Assembly: GCA_021234155.1 (NCBI GenBank)
Contig: JAJEKV010000006.1
Span: 14,150,902 to 14,214,901, forward strand
Origin: Isoetes taiwanensis
Taxonomy: Eukaryota; Streptophyta; Lycopodiopsida; Isoetales; Isoetaceae
Direction of reading: 5' to 3'
Length of the DNA stretch: 64,000 nt
This document shows positions 22,918 to 35,104 of the stretch, piece by piece. The stretch's first letter is position 1. Every line of letters starts with the position of its first letter. The translations under genes and the position numbers were made by a program. Under the pieces are notes generated by a model that saw nothing but the letters and a program-made list of their open reading frames with translations, did no database searches and was not told where the DNA came from.

Positions 22918-23464
22918 CTAGCTTGGGACAACTACAGCCAGGTATTCTACCTCTGCTGCAGCATAGGAGTCTTCTGCACAGCTGCAGGTGTCGGAATTGA
23001 GAGGCTTTTCCTCTGATTTATCCACTGAAACATTACACCGGCACAAAGGGCAAGTAGCATGAGACTCAAACCATGCGTCAATACACTGAGTGTGGAAGCT
23101 ATGGCTGCAATTTGGCAAGATCCTGCCCTGTTCCCCTGTTCTAAATTCGCTCAAACAAACCGCACATTCCACTCCAATTCTTCGCCTTTCACTTCGATAA
23201 TCGGGCAAAGAAATCCAACATCGATTTGTAATCGGCAAAGAAATCCAACACCGATTTGTCCAGCCCCATTCCCGGCAGAAAAAGCACTCGATGCTCCTCC
23301 TCCTCCTAACCGAGGGTGTTCTCGCGGTCTTTGTCTGCAGAATTAACGAGGAAAGTGCAAATCCTAGAGCTCCGACAAATTATACGGTCGCAATACACAC
23401 AAAATGGGAAAAAACTAGTGTATTGCTGGGAGGACGATGGCGCAGATGAAGGAATTTCCGACAT
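22918..23464 (-). pseudogene. ATL-type RING-H2 E3 ubiquitin ligase, disrupted
   Basis: ATL proteins are single-pass membrane E3 ligases. Minus-strand order: an ATG at 23464 with a Ser/Pro-rich start (MSEIPSSAPSSSQQ), a hydrophobic segment legible as [14 protein letters not shown], a basic RRRR stretch, a GLD motif legible as LDKSVLDF, then an intact RING-H2. The RING runs CAVCLSEF, then [10 protein letters not shown] and CPLC, with all C3H2C3 ligands and the Trp found in ATLs. The parts are in different frames: at least one shift in the membrane segment, one before the GLD and one after it. A direct repeat of about 30 bp (acaaatcggtgttggatttc-type) duplicates the GLD region. The gene is intronless, as usual for ATLs. 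Family identity is firm. If the disruptions were sequencing errors it would be a normal gene, but the duplication argues for decay. Confidence 0.8.
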
Positions 23465-25479
23465 TTTTTCCTAAGTTGTGCTCGTGAATTCCAAAACCAC
23501 CAAAGCTATGTCCGGCGGGGCAATTTTGAAGCACACCGTCACAAAGATTCCTATAACTTCCTGGCCAAAGAACAACGGGCCCATCTCCGGCAACGCAAAA
23601 AAAGCAGGACATTCGTCGCCCCTAGAAGCTAGAAACTCCACCGGAAAATCCATCCACATCCAAAAAAACATCCAAAAACCCCCCTGTACCCAGGAAAAAG
23701 AACCGGAAAATATCTGATACGTGTCATTTTAATAAGAAAAGCACAAAAGATCGAATCTTTGGAGAGAGAATTATATATGTGTAGATAGCGTAGAAAAGGT
23801 ATTGAAAATATTTGTTGTATGTATTCAAATGCTATCTCATGGGCATGTAGTTACATGGGTTATGATATAGTGGTGCTCGGGGGAGTGGCTATGGAGCAAG
23901 AGAAAGAGAGAGAAAGTTAAATTATTTGCACCAAATCCTTCAACCAAATGCCCTTGATAAATTAATCCAATATCTAAGTTAGGCATTCTGTTATTAAAAG
24001 GCAGATCCCTTTTATCTAATTTAAGGCATGGGACCTTTGGAAAAAAGGCTCGATCTCTATATAAAAGGGCGGCTGAGGATTGTCGATACATGAGCAGACA
24101 TCAGTCGATTCCAGTGGACTTTATGGCAACAATTCGAATTGCTACAATAAAAGATGGCCTGCTACATTATCATGTAGACAACAGATGTGACTAAGATTCC
24201 GGACAAAGGCGGACCTTTGTATCAGAATCGGCCTAGAGATAGCAGTCTTAGATCGTTCTGCAGCCATTCATTAATGAATTCCACAAGCTTTAATCCTAAT
24301 AACGGCCTCATATCCAATCCTGAATTTTGATATATATGCAGTGCGGTGAATCGATTGCTTGGAGAAGCTTTCGATTAATTTGTGATCTCCCTTAATTCCT
24401 TCCCTTAGCCTACTCTTAAGCCCAATCCTTTCATAAATTTGTATTTTTGTGGAGACAAGCTTCTCTAGTGGCTAAATTATATTTCCTTAAGCCTTCCTTA
24501 TTCCAAGATTCAATCTCTCTCGGATATTCTCTTGCTCAGGATAATCCGGTTGAGTGGTGAGCTTTGCCCTTAAGGGATGGAATTGTGTTTATTTGCTTTA
24601 CTTCCTGATGAATGTTTTGCAGAATCATTGTAGATCTGTGAATTAATTGTGTTTATCTGTTATGTTCTTGACAATTGTTTTGCAGTTGATCTTTGGAAAC
24701 CCCAGCTTCGTATGAGGCTAAAAGACGAATGAAACTGAAAAATGTATAATTTTAAGTCCGCAAAAATGTGCATAAAATAAATGCTATATTTAGCAATTTT
24801 AATTCCTTTAACGTGCCAATACCATGTTATTTGATTTTTTTTTAACGTAGATAACTTAATTTTACAAACTCTATTTTTGCAATTGATTTATATATAATAA
24901 ACATGCTAATGGACATCCATTTAAAATGTTATGGCACCTTCCTTCCTTCCTTCCTTTTGATTACTTTATACGTGCATTAGGATGCATCTTTATTCATCTT
25001 TATTCATCTCTATGGTTTTTTTTTTGTATTATTGATTCAAACCATCGATTGGCGACATATTTCCGATATTGTACCAGGTTGATGGCCATTAACATTTTCA
25101 AGGAAAATTAAAAAGCCACTTTCTACGGTGTGGATCAGACATATGGTCTTAAAACCACATTTCCATAATAAATATAGTATTCGACATAACTATAAGGTAC
25201 CATGCAGCTCTGCCGAAAAGGCCTGCGGCCAAAGAGAGAGAGAGAGGCCGGAGGATTCAAATTTTCAGGCTCTAGTGCCCTCACCGGAGTCCCAAAGACA
25301 TTTGTAATCCTTATCCAGCCCAAATCCGACAGAAGCAAACTTTTCAACCTGCTCTGTGCATCTGTTTGCCAAGTAGAATATTAACATGCAGGAAAACATG
25401 CAGAAAAAATGGAAAGAGAAGTATTTGCCCCAGCATATCCCTCCAGCACCTCTTAGCACAACGCTCCAGAAACCTTGCC
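23465..25479. other. Non-coding stretch with one isolated TATA-like box
   Basis: No gene recognised. A strong tatataaaag lies at 24058-24067 and is followed by a short ATG ORF near 24122, but no downstream exons could be supported. It could be a solo LTR promoter or a dead gene start. A ga/gag-rich patch lies near 25227-25250. Confidence 0.4.
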
Positions 25480-25690
25480 TGGATGCCACACATATGTAAT
25501 ACCTGCTATAACATACATCGTTAGAACAGAAGTCAGAATTGTGAAGCGACAGTGGTGCAAGGTTTCGGCGCTAGAATAGGTCCAAACCTCATGGCATGCA
25601 TGCAAAACTCTCTGCCCTTATCCGGTTTCTTTTTCTTCCTTTTTTAAAACCATGGCAAAAAAATATATAGCATAATAACAGAGGGTTACT
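25480..25690. repeat. Dispersed repeat D1, copy 1
   Basis: About 200 bp beginning ccttgcctggatgccacaca and ending with a tctttttcttcctt run near ccatggcaaaaaa. It recurs at 29005-29200 with roughly 85-90% identity by eye. No ORF is shared in a conserved frame, so this is likely part of an unclassified element. Confidence 0.7.
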
Positions 25691-25830
25691 TTTGTATTTT
25701 TGTACGTTTTTTCCTATGGTTTTGCTAAGATTTGGTCGCCGTATTTTGAGGACGTACTAATGCGTACTTCTAGAGTGCACATATGCTCACATTAATTTTT
25801 ATGACATTTTTTAATGGTTACACCTACGAT
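25670..25830. repeat. Dispersed repeat D2, copy 1
   Basis: The phrases ttttgtatttttgtacgttt, gtactaatgcgtac and tctagagtgc recur in the same order at 52245-52400. The copies are diverged and non-coding. Confidence 0.65.
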
Positions 25831-26529
25831 TTTTGAGGATATCTCCAATCGAAGAGGATACTTTAGGGTTAATAGAAGAAGGATACTTTAGGGTAGGGTT
25901 AATCGAAGAGTAGTAAAGGAATGAAAAATGCAGCGCTGCACTTCAGACGAGTTCTTTGGCATTCTGGCCTCCGCCTGCACTGCATCTTCTATTAACATCT
26001 ATGCAGCAGCGTCCAAGTCTGACTAAATGTAGCAATGTTTTGTTGGTTTGAATCTTCTGCTTATACTGGATGCACATTGGATTCTTTGGCCTTGCACGTG
26101 TCAAACACATTCAAGCTCTCATGTTACAAAGTGGATTTGCTATTCTAGAACCATCTAATACCAGTCTTTGCTCAAAATGATTGCTTGAAGCAGGTCGAGC
26201 GTGGAACAGAATCCTGCACCAACATGGGCTACTATTCTTTGTGTCAAGTTTGTGCCAAAGGAGACAGTCCCTGAGCTTTGAGGTGTGCACATTGACAGGT
26301 ACATCTTTGTTGCTATTTGAAGGCATGCTCAACTTCTAAATTTGCCTTTTATGCAAGGATAAGTCGTGAGCAAGTTATGTAAGTGGCTTAGAGTTTAATT
26401 TGTAGGCAGAAGCTATCAGGTCTTGAGGATTGCCCTTAGTTTTTCATTAGAACAGGGATTGGAGCAGAGTCATTTTTCAAGATCTCTTATTTGTTGAAAA
26501 GTCTTTGCCTTTGCCTGTAGACTTGGCAC

Positions 26530-27350
26530 GGTTTCTCAGCTTATTTGCATAATATCAAACGGTTCTTTTTCTGCTGTACAGAACATTCTTTGTAGAAGCT
26601 GCCATGGCAAATGGAATTATATTAGCTTTGCTTATTCAGATATGTCTCATGTTGGTAATCGTGACTACAATAGAGCTCGTACTGTATTTTGGGCTTCCAA
26701 GGTTCTACAAAAGACTTCTCTTGTAATTTCTTGTTGCGTGGCTTTTAGATGGCCTGTCAATAGTTCAAAGTTTACTCCAAGTTCAGGGTAAGTAGTTCTT
26801 TGTTGCATGTTCAAGACTTCTGGATTGGAACATGATTCTGCTCAAGCTTTAGACATTTCATAACAGTGTACTTTTGAGTATATTTGAGCTGCCCTTGGTA
26901 TGCAATGCAGGAAATATATAATCATTTCTTGAAATTATGCTCCTACCTTAAGTGTAAGTCTCCAATAGCGTTTGCATAATATCCAACGTCCTTTTTCTGG
27001 TCTACAAATCATTCTTTGTGAAAGCTGCCAAAGTTGACATAGAAAATGCAAACATAATATTAGCTTTGCTTATTTAGATATGTCTGATTTTGATGGCATA
27101 TAAAGCGTTACTACAACAGAGCTCGTACTGGATTTTGGGCTTCCAAGGTTCTACCAAAGACTTCTCTTGTAAATTCTTGTTGTATGGCCTGTCAATACCT
27201 CAAAATTTCCTACTCCAGTTTCAGGGTAAGTAGGTATTTGTTGCACGTTCAAGACTTTTGGATTGGAACATGATTCTGTTCATGATTCTGTTCAAGCTTT
27301 AGATATTTTATAACAGTGTATTTTTGAGTATATTTGAGCCGTCCTTGGTA
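26530..27350. repeat. Tandem duplication, about 430 bp unit
   Basis: The block at about 26543-26910 recurs at about 26974-27350. Shared phrases include attagctttgcttatt, cgtactg-attttgggcttcc, aagacttctcttgtaa and tttgagtatatttgag. The copies differ by substitutions and small indels, so this is an older duplication than the one at 53-56.8 kb. No protein was recognised. Confidence 0.8.
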
Positions 27351-27399
27351 TGCATTTGCTCCTCTATACACATAATTCTGTGTTCCAATATTGAGACTA

Positions 27400-27745
27400 C
27401 AAATAAGCTAGGTTGTGGAGACATCACAAGCTATTAATGTTGCATGAGGGGCAAAGACCATGCATCGCTCTTAATGCATGCAATGGACAAACACTGTGTA
27501 TTGCTCTTGCATGCAATGGGCAATATACACATAATTCGATGTTCCAATATTGAGACTACGAAGAAGCTAGTTTGTGCAGACATGACAAGCTATTAATGTT
27601 GCATGCAATGGGAAAAGACTATGCATCGCTCTTAATGCATGCAATGGGCAAAGACCGTGTATTGCTCTTGCATGCAATGGACAAACACCATGCATTGCTC
27701 TTAATGCATGCAATGCGCAAAGATCGTGCATTGCTCTTGGGGCTG
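27400..27745. repeat. Minisatellite with gcatgcaatggg core
   Basis: Units of about 32-40 bp carry tgcatgcaatgggcaaaga and a ttgctctt phrase. They are grouped in a higher-order unit of about 165 bp that starts with a tatacacataatt phrase (27367 and 27529). The array is open in one plus frame (27572-27763), giving repeated HAMGKD-type peptides. That is a by-product of the repeat, not evidence for a protein. Confidence 0.8.
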
Positions 27746-27945
27746 TTTAGATCCACCCTATGATAATGTATGGAACTAGATGTTTTCCCTAAGGGCTCGA
27801 TTTTTTTTTTTAATATAGTAACCAACAACTACCGTTAACATTAACTTAAACCATTACAGAAGAGTTGTTAATGTTATTACATGCATAAGTGTTTGTAAAA
27901 CTTGGTACGTGAAGTTATGCCATCCTTAGTGCTGGAAGGCTTTTA

Positions 27946-28145
27946 TTAGGGCCCGAAGGGTCCAAATTTTTTTTATTAATATAAGCACATTAACAACCAA
28001 CACATCACTACAATCAACATTATTTAACACAAACTATTGCATTTAAATTAACATCCCCCTAAAACCCCTAAAACCCCCTTTGGTTTGGGTGCATATTCAC
28101 ACGGGGGGTTACTCCGGGCAGCGAGAGCTGTCGGATAGGCATATT
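27946..28145 (+). mobile_element. Half copy of the foldback element seen at 56826
   Basis: The block starts agggcccgaagggtcc, continues through an A-rich stretch and tttggtttgggtgcatattc, and ends with cagcgagagctgtcgg and tatttgcccttt. These phrases occur in the same order in both arms of the element at 56826-57300. Only one arm is present here. Confidence 0.65.
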
Positions 28146-28149
28146 TGCC

Positions 28150-29600
28150 CTTTATTCAATTAAGTTTCTCAAACATGGCAAAATATACAGTTTGGCATCC
28201 AATACCTGCCAGGAATCATAGTCCCAACCCAGTGAGAAAAACCCTCCCGCAATACTGTAACACAGTATTTTGAGATTTGAAGCACAGTGAAATATCTTTT
28301 TTGGCTGGAGAAGATATTTAATTCCTTTTTTTATTTTTCTCCCTTTCTTTCCAGGTAGAAAGCCATTGAATCCTCCGCACCATGCACACAAAATCTAACC
28401 AGTTTTTTCTTGTACTAATCCTCTTCTTAAGCTTCTAACTGTTCAAGAGAGCATTTCTCGAGCAAAAAAATCCATTCAATATTGCATTTCTCGAGCAAAA
28501 AACTGGAACAAGGGATTAAATAGACGAGAACAAGGGATTCAGTATGCCAGAACAGAGGGCAAGGGGGGCGCTAGCATTGCGGCCTTCTCCTTGGGGGTTG
28601 CATTGCTTTTTGAACATTCTGGGGTTGTTCTTGGAGGTGGTTGTGAAATAGTAGTCTGCTTCTTCCCTTTGTAAGGTACCAAAGCCAACAGGTTTTTATC
28701 TTTGACAGGACCCCAATCAGCCGTGGCCAGTACCTTTTCGAAAAACACTTCAAGGAAATCCCTGGACTGGTCATCGTTGACGAAACTTAGACATCTTCTT
28801 GATGTCTTCAGGGCTTCTCTACCAATGTACCCTCCAACATGAAGTTCACAACAAGTGGTATCAAGTGGTGCAAAAGCCTCAACAAGATAGCTTGCCAGAT
28901 TGATTGCACCACTTGGGCATAACGCCCAAAAAGGCTTGGCGGCACTGCCAAATTTGGCAGCGCACTCAGGGCTCCGCGACCCCAGGCATTTACACATGCA
29001 ATACCTTGCCTGGACGCCACACACATGCAATACCTGCTATAACATACATCGTTAGAACAGAACTCAGAACTCTAAGGGACAGTGGTGCAGGCTTTTGGTG
29101 CTAGAGTAGGCCCAAACCTCATGGCATGCACGCACAACTATCTGCCCTTGTCCGGTTTCTTTTTCTTCCTTTATTAGAACCATGGCAAAAAAAACCCATC
29201 CAAAAAACTCCAAAAAAGAAAGATGACCATTAAATAAAATTAAGCTTCTCAACCATGGCAAAATATACAGTTTGGCATCCAATACCTACCAGGAATCATA
29301 GTCCCAACCAATTGAGAAAAACCCTCCCGCAATACTGTAGCACAGCAGTTTGAGATTTGAAGCACAGTGAAATATCTTCTTTGGCTGGAGAAGACATTTA
29401 ATTCCTTTTTTTGTTTTTCCCTCTTTCTTTCCAGGTAGAAAGCCATTGAATCCCCTGCATCATGCCCATAAAATCTAGCCAGTTTTTTTTCTCCTACTAA
29501 TCCACTTCTTAAGCTTCTACTCTGTTCAACAGACCATTTCTCGAGCAAAAAATCCGCTGAATAGAGCATTTCTCAAGCAAAAAATAGGAATAGGGGATTA
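28150..29600. repeat. Direct duplication flanking an ORF
   Basis: A block of about 350 bp at 28155-28505 (starting ttaagtttctcaaacatgg) recurs at 29238-29590 with high similarity. Further right, a phrase including ttgggcataacgcc at 28913 recurs at 29721. The repeat unit is therefore about 0.8-1.1 kb, with the internal ORF (28539-29030) kept only in the left copy. Dispersed repeat D1 copy 2 lies between the copies at 29005-29200. Confidence 0.75.
28539..29030 (-). CDS. Hypothetical 163-aa ORF, unrecognised
   Basis: The longest uninterrupted minus-strand ORF outside the LINEs and the GULLO-like gene. It is cysteine-rich near the N-terminus and includes CCELHVGGYIGREALKTSRR and a Pro/Thr-rich tail. 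No signal peptide, membrane segment or known domain was seen. It sits inside a duplicated repeat block, and the equivalent place in the right-hand copy (near 29720) is truncated, so it is probably part of an unclassified element or chance. Its start codon is the first ATG of the frame. Confidence 0.2.
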   Translation of the reverse strand: MHVCGVQARYCMCKCLGSRSPECAAKFGSAAKPFWALCPSGAINLASYLVEAFAPLDTTCCELHVGGYIGREALKTSRRCLSFVNDDQSRDFLEVFFEKVLATADWGPVKDKNLLALVPYKGKKQTTISQPPPRTTPECSKSNATPKEKAAMLAPPLPSVLAY

Positions 29601-29789
29601 AACAAACGGGAATATGGGATTCAATATGCCAGAACCGGGGATTCAACAGAGGCGATGGGCGAAATCTCATGGAATGGAAATTTAAGCCTCTTGGTCATTA
29701 TGTTTTGTAATTCCCACCACTTGGGCATAACGCCTGAAAAGGCTTGACGACGTTTCCAGACTCGGCGGCGCACTCACGGCTCCACTGTT

Positions 29790-29990
29790 GTGCACCGCCT
29801 CGTTTGGCAGAGCGTTTACAGGGCGTAATGGCCCTCATGATGGGAATTACCTAGTACACAAAACCGGAATCTCCTTGCTAGACAGATACTTCCTACGACC
29901 GCTCGATCCCAAATTCGATCACGTGACCTACATCGAATACAACAAACACTATACCTCTATGCAAATGACCCATAACAATCGTTTGCTTTG
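29790..29990 (+). pseudogene. Possible Helitron helicase or similar transposon protein fragment
   Basis: A short plus-strand frame includes LLDRYFLRPLDPKFDHVTYI. This resembles the RYxxRP...FxxLTYxxY pattern I associate with Helitron RepHel proteins. The fragment is only about 65 residues with no helicase motif, so the assignment is weak. It lies just before the family A LINE. Confidence 0.25.
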
Positions 29991-30051
29991 ATAATGTGTG
30001 AGTGCATCAAAAGATCAATAAAGTAAGAAGATTACCTAAGTCTTTAGTCAA

Positions 30052-32041
30052 TTCATGCGTCGCTGTATGCTAGGATTTGGGGAACAATTCACATCAGATA
30101 TTATGAAGCTGCATGTCTCTGTTTGGGCGACTGTTATGTTCCATGGTGAGACACTTATTCATCGTCACAACCATGGAGGGACTTCTCCATGGTCTTGCAT
30201 GGCACAGAGAAGGTTTGCAATCAATATGCAGACGATATGTTCCTCTTTCTAGTCATTAATGCTGAGAATCTTGCAGCTGCCAATTTGCTCTTACACACTT
30301 TTTCACTGGCTTCCGGTGTCTTTGTGGGGTGGCAGAAGTGTACAACTTTATGGATATTGGATACTTCGACTCCAGCGTGTGTTCATCATTATCCATGGAA
30401 ATTACTTGTGCATGGACAGGTCATCAAGTTGTTGGGGATTCCAGTTGGCATTCATGTTACTCTGCATGGGAGGAGATTATTAAGGGTTTGGAGAAGCACT
30501 TGTTCTGGTGGTCCACTGCAAAGTTGTCTCTTGCGGGTCGCATTACAGTGGCCAAGTCAGTCCCTAGTAGTACCCATGTTTATATGGCATCCATACTGCT
30601 AGCCCCACAGAACAAAGTACGTGAGCTCTTTGCAATAGTTTGGAACTTTATATGGTCGGGTACTGAGGAAGATGTTGTGATTAAGGTGGCATGGTCGAAA
30701 TGCATCCTTTCCAAATGGGCAGGTGGTCTGGGTATGACGGACTTCTTACTGCAGCGCAAAGTCCTTATTTCAAAGTTCATATGGAGACTCCTGAATGGTG
30801 AAGATGATTCTCCTGGTTTACGCCTTCTTAAACAAGCTCTTAGTCACTGTATCCCTCTAGGCAAAAATACTGTCAAACCAATCCTATCTTGGGCATTATT
30901 TCGGACTCTGCAGCCTTTTCCAAGTGCTTCTCTATTTTTGTGTGGCTTGTTGATAGCATGGGAGGCAGTCAAACATCTTTTCTGGCCATGCCCCTCCATC
31001 TACACCCTATTGGAGACTCAATGGTGGTGGGCACCACTGCCTCCAAACCCCTCAGCACCTCCACTGGCAGCATCAGTCCATCTCCGTACACAGAGACGAT
31101 GGATTCTGGCAGGCGTTGTCTATATTCAAGCATGGTATGAAGCGGGTCGCCTACTATCTTGGCCTGAATTTCAAACAAAGTTACTGCTCTCTCGTTAGGA
31201 TGTGTCTCTATGGGAGAAGGTCGCAGAAAATTTGCCTCTTGTAGTGCAAGTTGGTGTTGTTGAAAGAGTGCCATGGGACTGTCATGAAAATATTCACAAA
31301 GGCAAGCACTTTGTCAGATCAGTATATCGCCTTCTTTTAGCACTACAACCCCTCCAGTTGCTAGATGGGTAGCACCTACAGGTTCCACAACACATTTTGT
31401 ATCGTACATGGCGATGGCTTTGGGATAGGTTGCTCCACCCTAAAGTCTCTGTACTATGGTGGCAGGTTATCCACAGGTGCCTGCGCGTTAATGCCTTCCG
31501 ACATCGCTATGATCCTCGCATATCTGCAGTATGCCCGCTCTGCCTTTCAGCCATTGAGACTCTTGAGCACTGTCTCTTTGATTGTCTAGAGGTTCAACCA
31601 ACATGGTCCTGGCTACAAGGCTTGTTTAACAGTACATTGGACTACCGATGCATCCTCTTGGCGTCCTATCCTAATGCATGGCCCTCAGCTAAACAGAGGG
31701 CATTCCATCTTGGTTTTGGTTGGCTCCTATGGTCGATATGGGAGCGTCACAGACATCACATCTTCCAAGACATTTATTCATCTGCACATGGTGTTATTAC
31801 GGTGGCTCAGAAAAAGATACTGACAGCCTATAAGTGTTCCTCTCTTGATTCAGAAATGATGGAACGCATCTGGATTCAGTATCTTCGAATTAATTCTTAT
31901 CGTTAGTCTCCCTTTCTGGAGTAAGCACATTGTGTTCCAGGCTCGTGCTCCTGTGGCATCTTTTTTTGTGCTTACACAGTTAGATGAGACATGTAAATTT
32001 CGTACTTTTTATCTGATTAATAAACTTTTTGGCTTTCGTCC

Positions 32042-32072
<31 letters not shown>
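30052..32072 (+). mobile_element. LINE, family A copy 1, 5'-truncated, with poly(A) tail
   Basis: The copy starts inside reverse transcriptase (LGFGEQFTSDIMKLHVSVWA). It has an intact catalytic motif QYADDMFLF near 30225. A long segment at 30329-31198 has the thumb signature WWSTAKLSLAGRITVAKSV, followed by SKWAGGLGMTDF. At 31397-31906 a zf-RVT domain shows CPLC, then LEHCLFDC. At least two frameshifts separate these parts and a stop follows 31195, so it is dead. A poly(A) tail fills 32044-32072. The domain order is that of plant L1-type ORF2. Confidence 0.9.
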
Positions 32073-32075
<3 letters not shown>

Positions 32076-32096
32076 CATACAATAATATACAACTAA

Positions 32097-35000
32097 CTAG
32101 TAATGGTGCCCAGCGTTGCTGGGCATAAGTTCGGCCTGTAAATGTTTTGGCCGCAATAAGAAGGGCTTGCAGTGATAAGCCAACTTTTGTAACTTCTTAT
32201 TATAACAATTTTTTTTTTCAAAGCTTTAACAACGTTTTCCATGGATTATGTAAACAATATCAAAACAATGTTGAACCTTTGTATCGATGTCGGTTACTTT
32301 ATGTATGTTACATGAAGATAATGAATGACAATGGATGTTTATTGCTTATATTATAAGTTACATCAAGTAAAAGTTTTACGAAGTAACATTAGCAAAATAT
32401 ACGAAAAAGCAATGCTTGCTGAAGTCCATTTTATCTGAAACAATTGTCGTGGCGCCAAACACACTCCATTGTAGAAAGCACTACAACAAATAATAACCTT
32501 TAAGTGTTTCCTTGCAAGCTCCATGTGTGTCATTATCCATGAGCATTTTCCATATTCTTCAAATTCGTTTATTCATAAACAACAAAGAAAGTAAAGATGT
32601 TTAAATTGACCGACAAAAATGAATATTGATTGAATTGCAGCTTCAATTAGTTTCACCTAGCAGTGCCCTCGTATTACCACACGGGGTTTAAAGAAGAAGA
32701 ATAACAATAAATTAATTTGCCATACAAAGTCTTCTATTTGCTTTAGTAGATCCAATATGAAAAGCAACTCTATATTTTCTATATTTTCCCTAGCTCCTCA
32801 TAGTCATTAGTCATTCCATGGGTGAGAAGTTGATATACGTGGAGCTCATTGTTGGATAAACACATCAAAATATGACACAGTTACAAAACAGAGCCATCTA
32901 GAATATCCAGTTGTTAATAATAGATTCCATTTCCTGCTCCATAACAGACTGCCCGTTTCAAATTTTGTATAATAGCCTTGTGCAGAAGAGAATTATAAAA
33001 TCCAGTATGCATGAGGGAATAATCCCTAACCTTCAATATCATGATTGCTTATTGGTTGCAGAAAGGCCACTTTGCTTCATCAAAACATGGAAATTCTGCA
33101 TAGTCGAATTTGTGCCTTCACGTAACACCAACACTAACTTAGGAGTCTCGGCATATCTCACATGAATGCCCCACTAACATCCCACGGAAGTTGAAGGCGA
33201 TCTTGTCGTTAAGCCTTGCCGCTCCAAAGTTTAGATTATCATCTAACATGCCAACTCTTTGAAACAAATTGCATCTGCGTTGTACCATACTTAGAAACTT
33301 AGATCAAAGGACTCAAATTTGGCAAACATAGAAAATTGTTCGAGACTAAGGCAGAGCCTAGAAGCTCGTCAATGATGCCAAACTATGAAAATGAAGAATG
33401 CAAGCTCTGTTCCACCAACAGGGGCATCCATTTAAAAGCTTAAGGAAAGACCTAAAAAAAATCCTAGGCACACAGTTCTCAAATTCCTAGTCTAAATATG
33501 TCAAATATGACAAATTGCATTTGCTGGTCTAGTTTTACAAAGCAGAGTACTAATAGGGTCGTAACTTTAAGAAGAAAGCTCCATTTCCTAAACATGAGCA
33601 TGCATTGGAAAGCTCGGGGAACAACCTATAAAAGATGCTAGGTATATGGTTTTCAAATTCGTAGTACAAATGGGTGAAATAGATCAAAGTACATGAGCCA
33701 TCCAAAAGCTCAAGATTACACGGGATATGCCCGCAAAACTATGTGGGTTCACTTCATGTGGGATTCTAAATGGTAGCAAAATGGGTACACTTGCCGTTAT
33801 TACCATATCAAAACGCAATTGAATCTGCAAATAAGGTCATGTGAAAGGCATTTAAAAAAATGATCTTCAAGCTCTTCAAATCAAAAGGGCATATTTCAAC
33901 ACTCCAAAATGTGTCCAAAGAAGCTCAAGTACTCAATATATATGTTATGACTTGCGATAAAGACATGCCTTTTGTTTATCCTCGGCATTCAACAAGATAG
34001 CTGTCACAATTGAATAACTCAAAATGTATAACTTACCTTCATGCATGACTGCGTGGTTGCTTATGTGCTTTATTTTCCATCTATAAGCAATGCCAACATG
34101 AGAATGAACTAAACCAAATCACCTCGGGCACGCATAACATCCGGGCATGCAAGTTAGATAGGCGTAATGGAACTTCGAAAGTACCCATCTCAGATAGTTG
34201 CTTATCTCAAAGATTGAAGTCGGACGGTGCTTTTGCTTGGCACCCAAGTATTCTCAACCTTGCACAAATAATTAAAACATTTTATCGGATGTATTTCTAG
34301 AAGCTCAAAAGGAAGCCGAACATAGACCTACATCGGATCGAACATGTCATGAGCTATTATGTGCCTTTGCCGACAAAGAAGCTTGGAGTGCCATAAAAAA
34401 TATCACCTACAAAAATGCATCCAAAGAAATTGCATGAAGGAGCGCCATATTAGAGCCTTGTCGCCAAGAGGATGTCCCGATCTCTCGACTCTGGCAACCG
34501 ACACAAACCGATGTGGTATCTGCTGTAACTCCAAAGAATACACCACCCTTGTCTTCTTTTGATGCAGCTATCTGCGAATTCAGGCAAAGACAACATTAAG
34601 CCGAATCAAAGTCTTGTTTTCATATAAACTCTCCTCCTGATCTCCCGACTCACAACTGATGTGATATCTGCTGTAACTCCAAAGAATACATCACAGATGA
34701 ACCCTTGTCTTCTTTTGATGCAGCTATCTGCGAATTCAGGCAAAGACAACCTGTTTTAAGGCCGAATCAAATATTCGATCAAAACCCAAAGCCTGCACAC
34801 GATTCCAGTTTCTCCTTCACAGAGCCCATGCTTGCCGGATTTCTACACAGCACCATTATCTTTTGGATTCCTGCACCTTATTCATCTGCCTAACCAGCGC
34901 TGCTCCTGCCCTGCCGTGAAGAAAAACCCTAATAGCGACTCGAAGCCAGCGCAGAGGATGGCTATGGCGGACGTTCCACGGGAGAAGACAACTACACCAC

Positions 35001-35104
35001 AATACGAAGGGTGAGATGATGCCCACGTGGCATGATATAATCTCAGCCGCCCAATCTAGGGCGAGGTTTAAGACAGACATACACAATAATTTTATAATAT
35101 AGGA
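32097..35104 (-). mobile_element. Complete non-autonomous Helitron, 3.0 kb
   Basis: The 3' end (minus strand) is hairpin gcccagcaacgctgggc, a spacer, then CTAG at 32100-32097. The 5' end is TCCTATATTATAAAATTATT starting at 35104. Flanks are A before and T after, as required for Helitron insertion between A and T. The 5' subterminal phrase ccctagattgggcggc is shared with the Helitron at 50554-51420. The interior has no Rep or helicase ORF. It contains a direct duplication of about 150 bp (34480-34605 and 34660-34755, with tgatgcagctatctgcgaat) and a short ORF MAMADVPREKTTTPQYEG near the 5' end. The interior is possibly captured host sequence, but I recognise no gene in it. Confidence 0.85.

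Noticed and set aside
23715-24560. Solo LTR with TATA box at 24058
   Set aside because: A TATA box and a short ORF are visible, but no TG...CA ends with a target duplication and no second LTR could be shown.
27400-27745. CRISPR-like repeat array
   Set aside because: Unit lengths vary, spacers are themselves repeats, and the genome is a plant; it is a minisatellite.
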